A stretch of DNA of 60,000 nt from assembly GCA_030704615.1 (NCBI GenBank), contig CM060734.1:932001-992000 (forward strand), read 5' to 3'. Positions 32,891 through 43,190 of this stretch are shown one piece after another. Position 1 is the first letter of the stretch; each line of letters begins with the position of its first letter. This stretch comes from Takakia lepidozioides. Taxonomy: Eukaryota > Streptophyta > Takakiopsida > Takakiales > Takakiaceae. The notes beneath the pieces were generated by a model. That model ran no database searches, had not been told where the DNA came from, and was given only the letters and a program-made list of their open reading frames with translations. A program made the translations under genes and the position numbers.

Positions 32891-35475
32891 ACAAGGAGTA
32901 CATCCACAGATTTGTCTCTCATATAGACCAGCACAGGTTCTAGAAACAGAATTGTGGATCTTTCATGACACACTCACACTCTAAAAATTCCATAGATTTT
33001 AAGCAGAGTCCTAAAAACAAAAACCAGGTCTAGATAGGTAGATTTCCCCTTTCTGCAGCTATCCCCCCAAAAACTGAGTCAAACAGAGCCCATATGACAA
33101 AGATATGACCAATTAGGCTCTAAATCATTCGAATTAGATCAAAAAGGTTTTTTTTTTTTTTTCTTAACACCAAAACATTCTCGCCATTAAAAACTGTTCC
33201 CATGTTATCTACGGGTTGATCTGTCGGATAAGTGATATCCACACTTGTGCCCTCCGTTCCCTGCAGGTTCCCGATTTTCCATCTGAACAGCCCGTCTCGA
33301 GTCTCTCCACACATGGGCGGGTCTTGGGGAATTACGATGAATACGGTGGCACGCTGAAGCTCAGCAGCAGGTAGACAATGTGTCCGTTAATGTAAAGAGC
33401 CTGGCAGATCGACAGTTTGAAACGATCAATGCTTCATCTCCTGTTATGCCATTCGCATCAGCCTGCCGTAGATTGTCTGTCAGCCAATATCCGAGTTCAA
33501 TTGTCCAAGCAGAAATCTACCAGAAATCTACCAACCGGCTACTGATTCCATAAATACTGGCAACTCCCATTCCGGATCTGTACTCAATGGATCAGTATAG
33601 AGTGGCTGCCCTTAGGGTGCGCTTCATCCCAACCAGGGTAATCTGCACTGAAGCCGAGATGACACTTGAAGCGGCTGCTTCCACAATGCTCCCTCTTTGG
33701 TGCATTCATCGTGCTAATCTAGCACTGCCCAAACCACGCCACAACTCTCGTTGGTGCAGGAAGTATGGCTGCCGCATTGCAGGTCTCGGGTCAGGCTCTC
33801 CATATCCTAGGCGTGCATATTGCTGCTGATATTGGGGCTGCCTTCAAATTGACTGCCAATAGGCCCGAACCTGTTTCATTAAAACCGAGACTGTCGAATT
33901 TCCGTCCAAAAAATGCTAGTGGGTATTTGCCATGACAGGCACCTGACAATGTATGAAAGCCCACCATAAAATCCGAATATCTTCAATCAGAAGTTGGAAT
34001 TCGTAATGGCCTCCATTCTGGTCTGTTTCATTGCCCCTTTGGCCTGCTTCATGATCAGCTCCTACGCTAACTCAATTTTCCCACGGATTGTAATAGATCC
34101 AACTCTTTTCTTAGAGTTCAAGAGGGTTCAAAAGAGGGGCCTCTTTGGCTAGCTGACAACAGGCATGTGCCCATTGATACTCCGGCCAAGAGTAACACCT
34201 GAAAAGCTGAATTTGGCAGATCCTAAGTACTTTACATTCCAGTTTTCTCGTTAAGTAACCTGCAGTACTCATACATACTCGACTAACCGTAATAAGGAGC
34301 TTAAGGAAGTCCTGGTGGATCAGGAGGCGGGGGCGAGGGAGGTGATGGACAGCACCTTAATTACGCACTTGCTAGAAAATCTAGCCTGACCCCGTCCATC
34401 CATTTGCTTGCTTCCTCGCGATGTGCAGCCAGACAACCTCACATCAACCAGCCCACAACCACTCCTTCATGGTGGCTGTGCTATAGTCGCACACCGACTT
34501 CCCACCCATTGCTAGTAACCATTCCACATGAAAGCCAACGACGGCACAATCTGCCTTCATGCCAGCCTGTCCCTCCTCGCTGACCAAGAAAACCAACGAT
34601 AGCCAGCCAACTTCTCAACTCGGCCTTTACTGATTGCACACCATGATATACGCCATGAACAACTTCACCAAATCGTTTGTCATCAGTACCGATATACCAT
34701 TGGCACAACGACTTGTAGACATGAGCCCATCAACCAGTCCAACACCTTGGCTGCTCACTATGTGCAGGTCTGAAACCATCAGTCTGCTCAGGAATTACCT
34801 ATAGCATGGTATTTTTATCTCTGCAGCTGAAGTCGAAGACCACGGTCCACCTACTCGCGTAACCAGCTGCACCTCCGCTTCTAACCACCAAGACAATGAA
34901 GGCTTGCATCCCAGCCTTGCGAGACAACAATAATGCTGATCGTTTCACCATGCTCGGCTCTCAATCTGCCGCTCAGCCAGTGACCGTTATAAAGGGAGAA
35001 TACCCATACATTTTTGTGTTACCGCTTTCAACACACAGAAGCCTAACTTGCCATTGCACCCTCGTGTTTCTCTCTCATCTTCACACAAAATCCACAAGTG
35101 CTAAAAACTAATTAAGCTCACATCTTGCACTCACAGAAGCAAACTGATCTCTCTCGAGTGATAAACAAAGCTAAGAACACACTGTTCACTCGTTAAAACA
35201 GAAGTCGAGCCAGGGGCACCCCAAGCTATGGGGACTCCACCCCACAACAACCTACACTCCCATCATAAACACACTCATATCTGAAGCGATGAAGGAGCTC
35301 GGTCGCGCAGGCTCAACTCGAGAGAGATGAACCACGCGACTGCCGCTCTCGTGAAGATAAGGCCGTTCAGGTGTCAAACTAAACTTGACACCTGATTTAA
35401 CACTTGACCTAAATCCAAGTGTTAAATACAAATAACTAGCTTTATTCTAGTTGTTTTCACACTGTGCTTATTTAA
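32891..35475 (-). other. 5' part of the Gypsy-3 insertion, no gene seen
   Basis: 2.6 kb without a convincing frame. It contains a T16 tract near 33150, a GGAGGCGGGGGCGAGGGAGG run near 34325, a TATA-like GTTATAAAGGG near 34988, and two perfect inverted repeats near its right end: CAGGTGTCAA/TTGACACCTG at 35368-35394 and AACACTTG/CAAGTGTT at 35399-35423. The outermost bases read TGTCAAG in sense. It may be the long leader or the 5' LTR of a related element, but it does not match the 3' LTR. Confidence 0.4.
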
Positions 35476-36079
35476 CTTGACAGAGATACAAACCCCACCC
35501 CCCGCTTATATACTACTAGGAGTGAACTGCCTCGTGTGGACAATCTTCCAGTGGATGTCTCGTGAGGAAAAAAAACCATCCAACAGATGTCTCGTACGGA
35601 GAGAATAGTCCAAAAAGTCTCGGTGGGGGAAAGTCATCCAGTGGATGAAAACAAGTTCTCGACAAGAGAGAACTAGATCCAAAGAATAAAAATCATCCAA
35701 ATAGTCAATTGCATATCTCTCAAATACAACTAACTCCGTGAGTTTATGACTATGCAACAACCAATTATGCTGAAGTTAGAGCATGTTGTGCAAAGTCGTA
35801 AGGGCTGAAACCACTTCGAAAGGAACGCACAACTCGTAAGAGCTTTGCACACGCAGACCATCGCGCAACCATCGTCTTGCTAAAGCCTGCAGCTGTGTTG
35901 TCCTGAACGTGTCCAACCACGATCCCCACCTTCCGACCTCCAAGACGAAACACGGCTCGGTCTTCGTATTGTTGCCTCATCACATGAATGAGCAGCTTGG
36001 TCAAAAGAATGAAGATCAACATCTGCCTCCATTACGTGAAGGCGATTAAAGATGTGTTGCAGCTAACACTATAAGAAAG

Positions 36080-36216
36080 TTTAGGGTTCACATAAAGCGT
36101 CAAAACAATTGTAGCAGTAGAACGCGGATGCACAAGTTTAAGGTTTGGGGTTTGGGGTTTAGGGTTAAGGGTTTTTTGGTTTAGGGTTTTTAGGGTTTTT
36201 GGTTTAGGGTTTAGGG
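36080..36216 (+). repeat. Telomeric block with a 50-bp family 1 stub
   Basis: One TTTAGGG (36080-36086), then only the first 50 bp of a family 1 unit (36087-36136), then about 80 bp of degenerate telomere repeats (GGTTTGGGG, TTTAGGG, GGGTTTTT variants) up to 36216. The stub is an extreme 5' truncation that was re-capped with telomere repeats. Confidence 0.85.
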
Positions 36217-37033
36217 TGGTCAACAAAGGCTTGCAAAAGTAACAAAAAGTAGAAAAAATACTGGAAAAAGACACAGTAAAATTTTAAGGGGGGCCGGTTC
36301 GGACCCAAATACAAATGCAATGGAAACCAAGACAAATGCATACAAAGTGCGCCTATCGTGCCTAAAGGGATGCTATAAGACTATTATGTCTTATGCAAGG
36401 ACTCCCGCCCTCACGAGATAAGGTTCTCTAATTGAAGAATGAGGTACTTTCGCTCCAACCGTAAGCTTTTTTATGTTTGCTTCTCCTTGTTTAGCGACAA
36501 AAATCTTGCTCACTATGGGCAAGCATGCGCTCAAGGCACTCATAAACATAGGGTCAAGTCTCAACCCCTAGTTGGAAAACTTATATGCCCCACCTTCAAA
36601 AAGAGGTTCGTACCTCTAAGGAAGAATGGGAGGGATTACCGCATAAGGTCATCGACGAGAAGGTTAGGTCGGCAGAGGCTTGCGCATGCCCATAGTCCTC
36701 TAATCGCTCGAGATGAACTCGAGGGAGGATCAACCAAATCCCTTCTCTCTGACCATCGGGCGTACGACAGGGGGAACCGTGTAGTCGGGGCTAAATTAGC
36801 TTGCCCGACACGATTACCATATACCCCCAGCCGCCTTCCCCATTGTAAGCGGTGGCTAAGATGGCGTCAAACGGAAGGCTCTATACGCCCGTGCTTTGGA
36901 AAGAAAAAAGACCTCGGAAGTATCCAAGGGTTGGGATTCCCCTCGGAGCCGAGCATCCCTTCGATCCAAGTTGCCCGGGCGGGCAAGGACTAGACTCTCG
37001 ACTTCTCTAAATGTGGAGACACAAAAAGAGTTA

Positions 37034-37090
37034 AGGTGTTTTATTCCAAACAAGTTTCGCTTGATTGCTCAAGCTCATCAGTGGAACACC
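37034..37090 (-). ncRNA. Type I hammerhead ribozyme, unit C (family 2)
   Basis: Core CUGAUGA, stem II GCUUG/CAAGC with loop AGCAAU, GAAA, minimal stem III AC/GU with loop UU, and the cleavage triplet GUU. Stem I pairs UUCCA with UGGAA and, across an internal loop, GGUGU with ACACC. The U at position 17 is allowed but usually slower than C. Confidence 0.85.
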
Positions 37091-37121
37091 AAGAGATGAA
37101 GTCCTAAGAGCCAAGCCTATC

Positions 37122-37131
37122 CTTATATACT
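37122..37131 (-). promoter_or_regulatory. TATA box of family 2 (unit C)
   Basis: AGTATATAAG in sense, with TATATAAG starting 48 nt before the HHR core. The sequence between differs completely from family 1, so the spacing is conserved and the text is not. Unit H has the same box at 41827-41836. Confidence 0.6.
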
Positions 37132-37458
37132 AGAAAAGCACCCTCATTATGTGCAAACGATATGGGATAATTCCCAAGGCAATAATAATGCCACTAAAGC
37201 ACTAATTTAGCCTCCAAGTCAAGACTGCGTTAATTAGTCAATGGTCCAAATTAATTGTTGGAACCCTTTGACTTTAACATCAACACTAGGGCTATCAAAG
37301 AGGCAAAATTAATAATGCTAGGGACATTTGCACTACAAAATCATCCTATCATTCTAGATTTAACAAAGAATGAACTCAGCTTTCGCGGATTCCTCCAACA
37401 AATCATCGCTCGAGGAAGAAACCGAAGCTCCGGGACTTGCTCAAGCAACTCGTGGAAT

Positions 37459-37507
37459 CTAGGGTTTAGGGTTTAGGGTTTTTAGGGTTAGGGTTTAGGG
37501 TTTAGGG
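37459..37507 (+). repeat. Telomeric repeat block between units C and D
   Basis: About seven TTTAGGG-type repeats including shortened forms (TTAGGG, TTTTTAGGG). Confidence 0.9.
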
Positions 37508-38271
37508 TTCACATAAAGCGTCAAAACAAGTGTAGCAGTACAACACGGATGCACCGGGTGCAAGAGAAACACGATCTGGGCAAACAAGTTTTAGGGGGGC
37601 CAGTTATGCACCCCTAGAAAAATTTCAGATCCTTTGAATCAAACCTGAAAGGAGAGATCCTGAGAGACAGGAAACTAGAATAGAAGTATGCGAGGTGTCC
37701 TGAAATGCAACTGCAAACCTATGCAAGAGGCAAATGTGCGTATGAGAACTATTTCACTGGATGCACAGGAGAATAAGAACCCTATCTTTGTTTTGCAAGA
37801 AAATGGACACACTAGGAACAACTTAGATGCAGATCTCACATGCACTACTCAAAAGAGAGTTTATGGCATAGAATAGAAATATGCGAGGTGTCCTGAAATG
37901 CAACTGCAAACCTATGCAAGAGGCAAATGTGCGTATGAGAACTATTTCACTGGATGCACAGGAGAATAAGAACCCTATCTTTGTTTTGCAAGAAAATGGA
38001 CACACTAGGAACAACTTAGATGCAGATCTCACATGCACTACTCGAAAGAGAGTTTATGGCATAGAATAGAAATATGCGAGGTGTCCTGAAATGCAACTGC
38101 AAACCTATGCAAGAGGCAAATGTGCGTATGAGAACTATTTCACTGGATGCACAGGAGAATAAGAACCCTATCTCTGTTTTGCAAGAGAATGGACACACTA
38201 AGAACAACTTAGATGCAGATCTCACATGCACTACTCGAAAGGGAGTTTATGGCATGCCGTATAGACACAGA
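37508..38271 (-). mobile_element. Unit D, family 1, 5' truncated
   Basis: 3' end, GGGGGGCC box and three 193-bp copies (37688, 37881, 38074). It then stops after GACACAGAG, before the HHR, and joins unit E without a full telomere repeat. Confidence 0.85.
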
Positions 38272-39419
38272 GTTTACATAAAGCATCAAAACAAATGTAG
38301 CAGTACAACGCGGATGCACCGGGTGCAAGATAAACACGATCCGGGCAAACAAGTTTTAGGGGGGCCAGTTATGCACCCCTGGAAAAATTTCAGATCCTGT
38401 GAATCAAACCTGAAAGGAGAGATCCTGAGAGACAGGAAACTAGAATAGAAATATGCGAGGTGTCCTGAAATGCAACTGCAAACCTATGCAAGAGGCAAAT
38501 GTGCGTATGAGAACTATTTCACTGGATGCACAGGAGAATAAGAACCCTATCTCTGTTTTGCAAGAGAATGGACACACTAGGAACAACTTAGATGCAGATC
38601 TCCCATGCACTACTCGAGAGGGAGTTTATGGCATGCCGTATAGACACAGAGCACATAACAATGCAATGATCTAAAGCAGGGGATACAAACGCATCTAAAA
38701 CTCGACAACTTCAAAGGGTGAGACCACGAGGCAAGATCATGCAAAGTAGTGAAGCCAAATCTTTATAGACCCCAGACTAATTTCGCTCAGCGCGTGAGCT
38801 CATAAGTGGGAAAGAAAATGAATGAGATACAAACCCCACCCCCCGCTTATATACTACTAGGAGTGAACTGCCTCGTGTGGACAATCTTCCAGTGGAGGTC
38901 TCGTGCGGAGAAAAACCATCCAACAGATGTCTCGTACGGAGAGAATAGTCCAAAAAGTCTCGGTGGGAGAAAGTCATCCAGTGGATGAAAACAAGTTCTC
39001 GACAAGAGAGAACTAGATCCAAAGAATAAAAATCATCCAAATAGTCAATTGCATATCTCTCAAATACAACTAACTCCGTGAGTTTATGACTATGCAACAA
39101 CCAATTATGCTGAAGTTAGAGCATGTTGTGCAAAGTCGTAAGGGCTGAAACCACTTCGAAAGGAACGCACAACTCGTAAGAGCTTTGCACACGCAGACCA
39201 TCGCGCAACCATCGTCTTGCTAAAGCCTGCAGCTGTGTTGTCCTGAACGTGTCCAACCACGATCCCCACCTTCCGACCTCCAAGACGAAACACGGCTCGG
39301 TCTTCGTATTGTTGCCTCATCACATGAATGAGCAGCTTGGTCAAAAGAATGAAGATCAACATCTGCCTCCAATACGTGAAGGCGATTAAAGATGTGTTGC
39401 AGCTAACACTGTAAGAAAG
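38272..39419 (-). mobile_element. Unit E, family 1, with a mutated ribozyme
   Basis: Begins TTTACATAAAGCATC in place of TTTAGGG-TTCACATAAAGC. One 193-bp copy (38453). Full length to the single TTTAGGG at 39420. Confidence 0.85.
38769..38812 (-). ncRNA. Hammerhead ribozyme of unit E, predicted inactive
   Basis: The core reads CUUAUGA, so the invariant G of CUGAUGA is U, and the first stem III pair is also changed (GAAAU instead of GAAAC). Either change should abolish cleavage or strongly weaken it. The other stems match unit A. Confidence 0.85.
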
Positions 39420-39426
39420 TTTAGGG

Positions 39427-39854
39427 TTCACATAAAGCGTCAAAACAAGTGTAGCAGTACAACGCGGATGCACCGGGTGCAAGATAAACACGATCCGGGC
39501 AAACAAGTTTTAGGGGGGCCAGTTATGCACCCCTGGAAAAATTTCAGATCCTGTGAATCAAACCTGAAAGGAGAGATCCTGAGAGACAGGAAACTAGAAT
39601 AGAAGTATGCGAGGTGTCCTGAAATGCAACTGCAAACCTATGCAAGAGGTAAATGTGCGTATGAGAACTATTTCACTGGATGCACAGGAGAATAAGAACC
39701 CTATCTCTGTTTTGCAAGAGAATGGACACACTAGGAACAACTTAGATGCAGATCTCCCATGCACTACTCGAGAGGGAGTTTATGGCATGCCGTATAGACA
39801 CAGAGCACATAACAATGCAATGATCTAAAGCAGGGGATACAAACGCATCTAAAA
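39427..39854 (-). mobile_element. Unit F, family 1, 5' truncated
   Basis: 3' end plus one 193-bp copy (39607). It is cut at AACGCATCTAAAA and capped by GTTTAGGGTTTAGGG. It lacks the HHR and promoter. Confidence 0.85.
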
Positions 39855-39879
39855 GTTTAGGGTTTAGGGTTTAGGGTTT
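39855..39879 (+). repeat. Telomeric repeat block between units F and G
   Basis: Three TTTAGGG repeats and a partial one. Confidence 0.9.
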
Positions 39880-40406
39880 ACAAAAGAGTGGAAACAAATA
39901 CATGTAGCAGTGCAACAGAGTTCGAACCGCGAATGCACCGGGTGCATTAGTAGCAAAGTGCAAACAAGTTTTTGGGGGGGCCAGTTATGGACACCTTAGA
40001 AAGCTTGTAGAAATATCTAGCCTGTGATTCAAAACTAAAAGAATCGATCCTGAGACACAAAACTAGAATAGAACAGAGTGGGAGTGATGTTGCAACGTTC
40101 TAAAGTGCAAATGCAAGTATATGCAAGAGGCAAGTGTGTGTGATGAAACTAATTCACTGTAAGGACAGGAGAATAGTAACCTATCTCTGAGAAAGAGAAT
40201 AGACACACTAAAGAGCAGTCTTAGAAGGAGATCTAACATGTAACACTCGAAAAGGAGTTTAAAACATGCACTACAATAGACACAAAGCAAATGAATGCAA
40301 TGAACTATGCAGAAGATCAAATCTAAAACTCAACAAGAACAACAACAACGCCGCCAATGAGACAAAGAGACAAGAACACAAGATGCAGCAAAGCGAATCT
40401 ATATAA

Positions 40407-40452
40407 TCCCCAAACTAGTTTCGCTCAGCGCGTGAGCTCATCAGTGGGAAAG
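40407..40452 (-). ncRNA. Type I hammerhead ribozyme, unit G (family 3)
   Basis: Core, stem II and stem III are identical to family 1, but the cleavage triplet is GUU (sense GAAACUAGUUUGGGG). Stem I UGGGG/UCCCA is kept. The ribozyme is better conserved than the surrounding unit. Confidence 0.85.
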
Positions 40453-40489
40453 AGAAGGAAAAGAGATACAATGTGCACCCCTCACCCCG

Positions 40490-40499
40490 CTTATATACT
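40490..40499 (-). promoter_or_regulatory. TATA box of family 3 (unit G)
   Basis: AGTATATAAG in sense, 53 nt upstream of the HHR core. Confidence 0.6.
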
Positions 40500-40860
40500 G
40501 CGGAAAGTGAACTTGTCTCCGAGGGGGAGAGAAAATACCTAATGGATGGAAAACATCCAAAATTGTCATGGCTGGAGAGATCGTCCAACACATGAAAACT
40601 TAGATGAAAAACATCCAAAGTTTTCTCGGCAGGGGAGAAATATCCAACGCATGAAAATCTAGATGAAAAACATCCTAATGTTCTCTCCAAAATGGATAAT
40701 CATCCAAACTAGAAGCTAACTGCATGTCTCAAATACAACTAGCCTCTAGGTTTGTAACATAGCACGAACTAGATAGGAACGCAAGTTCCGTGCCCTCTTC
40801 CAACATACCATAGGTCTGTCAAAAGACGCTAACTGCGGAACTTTCAAAAACCCCTCATGA

Positions 40861-40922
40861 AGTTTAGGGTTTAGGACTCCCTCAAAGCTTAGAGCTTGAG
40901 TATTAGGGTTTAGGGTTTAGGG
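40861..40922 (+). repeat. Two telomeric blocks with a 28-bp spacer
   Basis: GTTTAGGGTTTAGG (40862-40875), then ACTCCCTCAAAGC...GAGTAT (28 bp of unknown origin), then TTAGGGTTTAGGGTTTAGGG. The spacer may be another extremely truncated element of a fourth kind. Confidence 0.8.
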
Positions 40923-41738
40923 TGGTTAGCAAAGGCTTGCAAAGGTAACAAAAAGTAGAAAAAATACTGGAAAAAGACACAGTAAAAATTAAGGGGGGCC
41001 GGTTCGGACCCAAATACAAATGCAATGGAAACCAAGACAAATGCATACAAAGTGCGCCTATCGTGCCTAAAGGGATGCTATAAGACTATTATGTCTTATG
41101 CAAGGACTCCCGCCCTCACGAGATAAGGTTCTCTAATTGAAGAATGAGGTACTTTCGTTCCAACCGTAAGCTTTTTTATGTTTGCTTCTCCTTGTTTAGC
41201 GACAAAAATCTTGCTCACTATGGCCAAGCATGCGCTCAAGGCACTCACAAACATAGGGTCAAGTCTCAACCCCTAGTTGGAAAACTTATATGCCCCACCT
41301 TCAAAAAGAGGTTCGTACCTCTAAGGAAGAATGGGAGGGATTACCGCATAAGGTCATCGACGAGAAGGTTAGGTCGGCAGAGGCTTGCGCATGCCCATAG
41401 TCCTCTGATCGCTCGAGATGAACTCGAGGGAGGATCAACCAAATCCCTTCTCTCCGACCATCGGGCGTACGACAGAGGGAACCGTGTAGTCGGGGCTAAA
41501 TTAGCTTGCCCGACACGATTACCATATACCCCCAGCCGCCTTCCCCATTGTAAGCGGTGGCTAAGATGGCGTCAAACGGAAGGCTCTATACGCCCGTGCT
41601 TTGGAAAGAAAAAAGGCCTCGGAAGTATCCAAGGGTTGGGATTCCCCTCGGAGCCGAGCACCCCTTCGATCCAAGTTGCCCGGGCGGGCAAGGACTAGAC
41701 TCTCGACTTCTCTAAATGTGGAGACACAAAAAGAGTTA

Positions 41739-41795
41739 AGGTGTTTTATTCCAAACAAGTTTCGCTTGATTGCTCAAGCTCATCAGTGGAACACC
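41739..41795 (-). ncRNA. Type I hammerhead ribozyme, unit H (family 2)
   Basis: Identical to the unit C ribozyme. It lies about 250 nt downstream of the RT stop codon in sense, i.e. in the 3' part of the element. Confidence 0.85.
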
Positions 41796-42046
41796 AAGAG
41801 ATGAAGTCCTAAGAGCCAAGCCTATCCTTATATACTAGAAAAGCACCCTCACTATGTGCAAACGATATGGGATAATTCCCAAGGCAATAATAATGCCACT
41901 AAAGCACTAATTTAGCCTCCAAGTCAAGACTGCATTAATTAGTCAATGGTCCAAATTAAATTGTTGGAACCCTTTGACTTTAACATCAACACTAGGGCTA
42001 TCAAAGAGGCAAAATTAATAATGCTAGGGACATTTGCACTACAAAA

Positions 42047-43188
42047 TCATCCTATCATTCTAGATTTAACTAGGAATGAACTCAGCTTTCGCGGATTCCT
42101 CCAACAAATCATCGCTCGAGGAAGAAACCGAAGCTCCGGGACTTGCTGAAGCAACTCGTGGAGTCTAGGGTTTAGGGTGGCCCCCAAGTTCAAGGCTCGA
42201 GTGTACGAAGAGTAGTCGAGCTTAAGAACAAGGGGGGCCCGTTTACCCTCAACTGCACGTTGCGTCTGTTGGTCGAGTAGAGCGGATCTGAGGTCGTAGG
42301 AGATCTTGGTGAAGCAACTCCGGATGAACGCCGCCGGATAACCTCGGGCTCGAAGACGTTTGTAAAACAAAAGTCGCAAATGGTTGAACCCTTGGATGGT
42401 GCTTTCTCGTATTACGTACCGTTGGAGCTCGCCGATGACGAAAGCTTTCTTTTGGTGATGTGGATGCCACGAGGACCAAGGCAAGTATTGATACTTGTTC
42501 TGGGCCTTTTGATGACATCTAGTAGAGAGCCGTCGAGTTTGGATGAAGTCGTCTCCTTTGAGGAAGGTGATATCCAAGATGTCGGCGGACGTCGAGCTTA
42601 TGGCGGTCGTGATTTTGATGCCATCGAACATGGAACCGTAGTTCCGTAACCAGGACCGGAGGCTCTTTTCGGAGCCTACCCAGATGCCAAAGCCGTCGTC
42701 GATATAGCGCTTAAGATAAAGCAGCTCTTGCTCCGATGGGCACACGTACTCCATGTACATCTCCAACCGACAGAGGAACAAACAAGCGTAAACAACTGCA
42801 AAGTTGCTCCCCATGGCCGTCCCGCGAATTTGGTGCCAAAAACTACCATTGAACTCAAGGTAATGGTGTTTCAAGACTAATCCAGCGAGGGTCATGATCA
42901 GGTCTTTTTTGTGTTTGGTGAAATTACCTCCAATAGCACATTCGAGCTCATACAAGCCGAGCTCGGTTATGATGCTGGGATATAGAGATTCCACGTCAAA
43001 CGTAAAAAGAAAAGCATGTGAGGGGACCTCGAGTTGGGAAACCTCTCGAAGAAGCGTGAGAGAATCAACCAAATGAGTGGGTTCCTTGAGAAGTACCGGA
43101 AGGAGTTGGTGATGGAGCCAAATTGAAGCATGCTCGAAGATGTAGTCGTTGTAGGAACAAATGGGTCTTCCAACAAGCACGGGTTTGT
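42047..43188 (-). pseudogene. Penelope-like reverse transcriptase without endonuclease, 5' truncated
   Basis: About 380 open codons without a stop, starting inside the protein at a KPVLVGRPICSYND block (RT2-like), so the N-terminus is missing. Then come FTFDVESLYPSI (first catalytic D, RT3), IRGTAMGSNFAVVYACLFL (RT4), YIDDGFGIW (catalytic DD, RT5), a thumb region and the C-terminal PRAMICWRNPRKLSSFLVKSRM block typical of Penelope-like RTs. The frame ends three codons later. Endonuclease-bearing members would have a GIY-YIG domain there; none follows. This class (Athena/Coprina-like) is known to attach to telomere ends. The internal telomere-like sequence is translated in frame as TLNPR. Confidence 0.85.
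42164..42177 (+). repeat. Telomere-like motif inside the RT frame
   Basis: TCTAGGGTTTAGGG lies within the coding frame, where length and spacing of the RT C-terminus look normal. Unit C ends exactly here. It may be a coding coincidence or an old element junction. Confidence 0.8.
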
Positions 43189-43190
43189 GG

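Larger units (their letters stand above)
23875..35475 (-). mobile_element. Gypsy-3: Ty3/gypsy with methyltransferase and PHD finger
   Basis: An 11.6-kb insertion in unit B. The flanks share GAGA(T): left flank ...GGAATGAGAT, right flank GAGATACAAAC, as expected of a 4-5-bp target duplication. Sense order from the right: long leader, a 249-codon ORF, Gag with zinc knuckle, protease, cytosine-5 methyltransferase, RT, RNase H, integrase, PHD finger, polypurine tract, LTR (23875-23960). Several frames are shifted. The right outer end (...TTGACA) does not match the left LTR, so a 5' LTR is not found; the first 2.6 kb could be a separate captured piece. Confidence 0.85.
21477..36079 (-). mobile_element. 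Unit B, family 1, split by two insertions
   Basis: The pieces are 21477-21657, 23520-23874 and 35476-36079, about 1140 bp together (one 193-bp segment). A PPR fragment replaces about 10 bp at 21657/23520. Gypsy-3 sits between 23874 and 35476. The element sequence reads straight across both insertions, so the array predates them. Confidence 0.85.
36217..37458 (-). mobile_element. Unit C, family 2 HHR element, 5' truncated
   Basis: Left end GGTGGTCAACAAAGGCTTGC, box AAGGGGGGCCGGTT (near 36287), HHR (37034-37090), TATA box, then the last 40 or so codons of a Penelope-like RT in sense. It stops in the RT frame at TCTAGGGTTTAGGG, where longer telomere repeats begin. It is nearly identical to the left part of unit H. 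Confidence 0.85.
39880..40860 (-). mobile_element. Unit G, family 3 HHR element
   Basis: The only copy of a third family. The layout is that of family 1 (GTAGCAGTGCAAC, TGCACCGGGTGCA palindrome, GGGGGGGCCAGTT box, a degenerate single copy of the 193-bp segment, HHR, TATA) but the sequence has diverged widely, with AACAACAACAACG near 40340. No RT. It is followed by GTTTAGGGTTTAGG. Confidence 0.8.
40923..43190 (-). mobile_element. Unit H, family 2, longest copy with Penelope-like RT
   Basis: 2.27 kb. The left 1.24 kb matches unit C (box near 40993, HHR 41739-41795, TATA 41827). It continues past the internal TAGGGTTTAGGG (42164-42177) into an RT frame and is cut at its 5' side by telomere repeats at 43191. 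A second GGGGGGCC sequence at 42231 lies in the RT frame. It is the only unit in the window that could derive from an autonomous element. Confidence 0.85.

Noticed and set aside
34981-35010. TATAAAG near 34990 as the Gypsy-3 promoter
   Set aside because: It is on the plus strand, opposite to the element, and no transcript feature supports it.
42226-42245. GGGGGGCC sequence at 42231 as the 3' end box of a separate element
   Set aside because: It lies inside a normal-length RT C-terminal frame that reads through to the family 2 unit, so I prefer a single element. The alternative is kept open in the findings.
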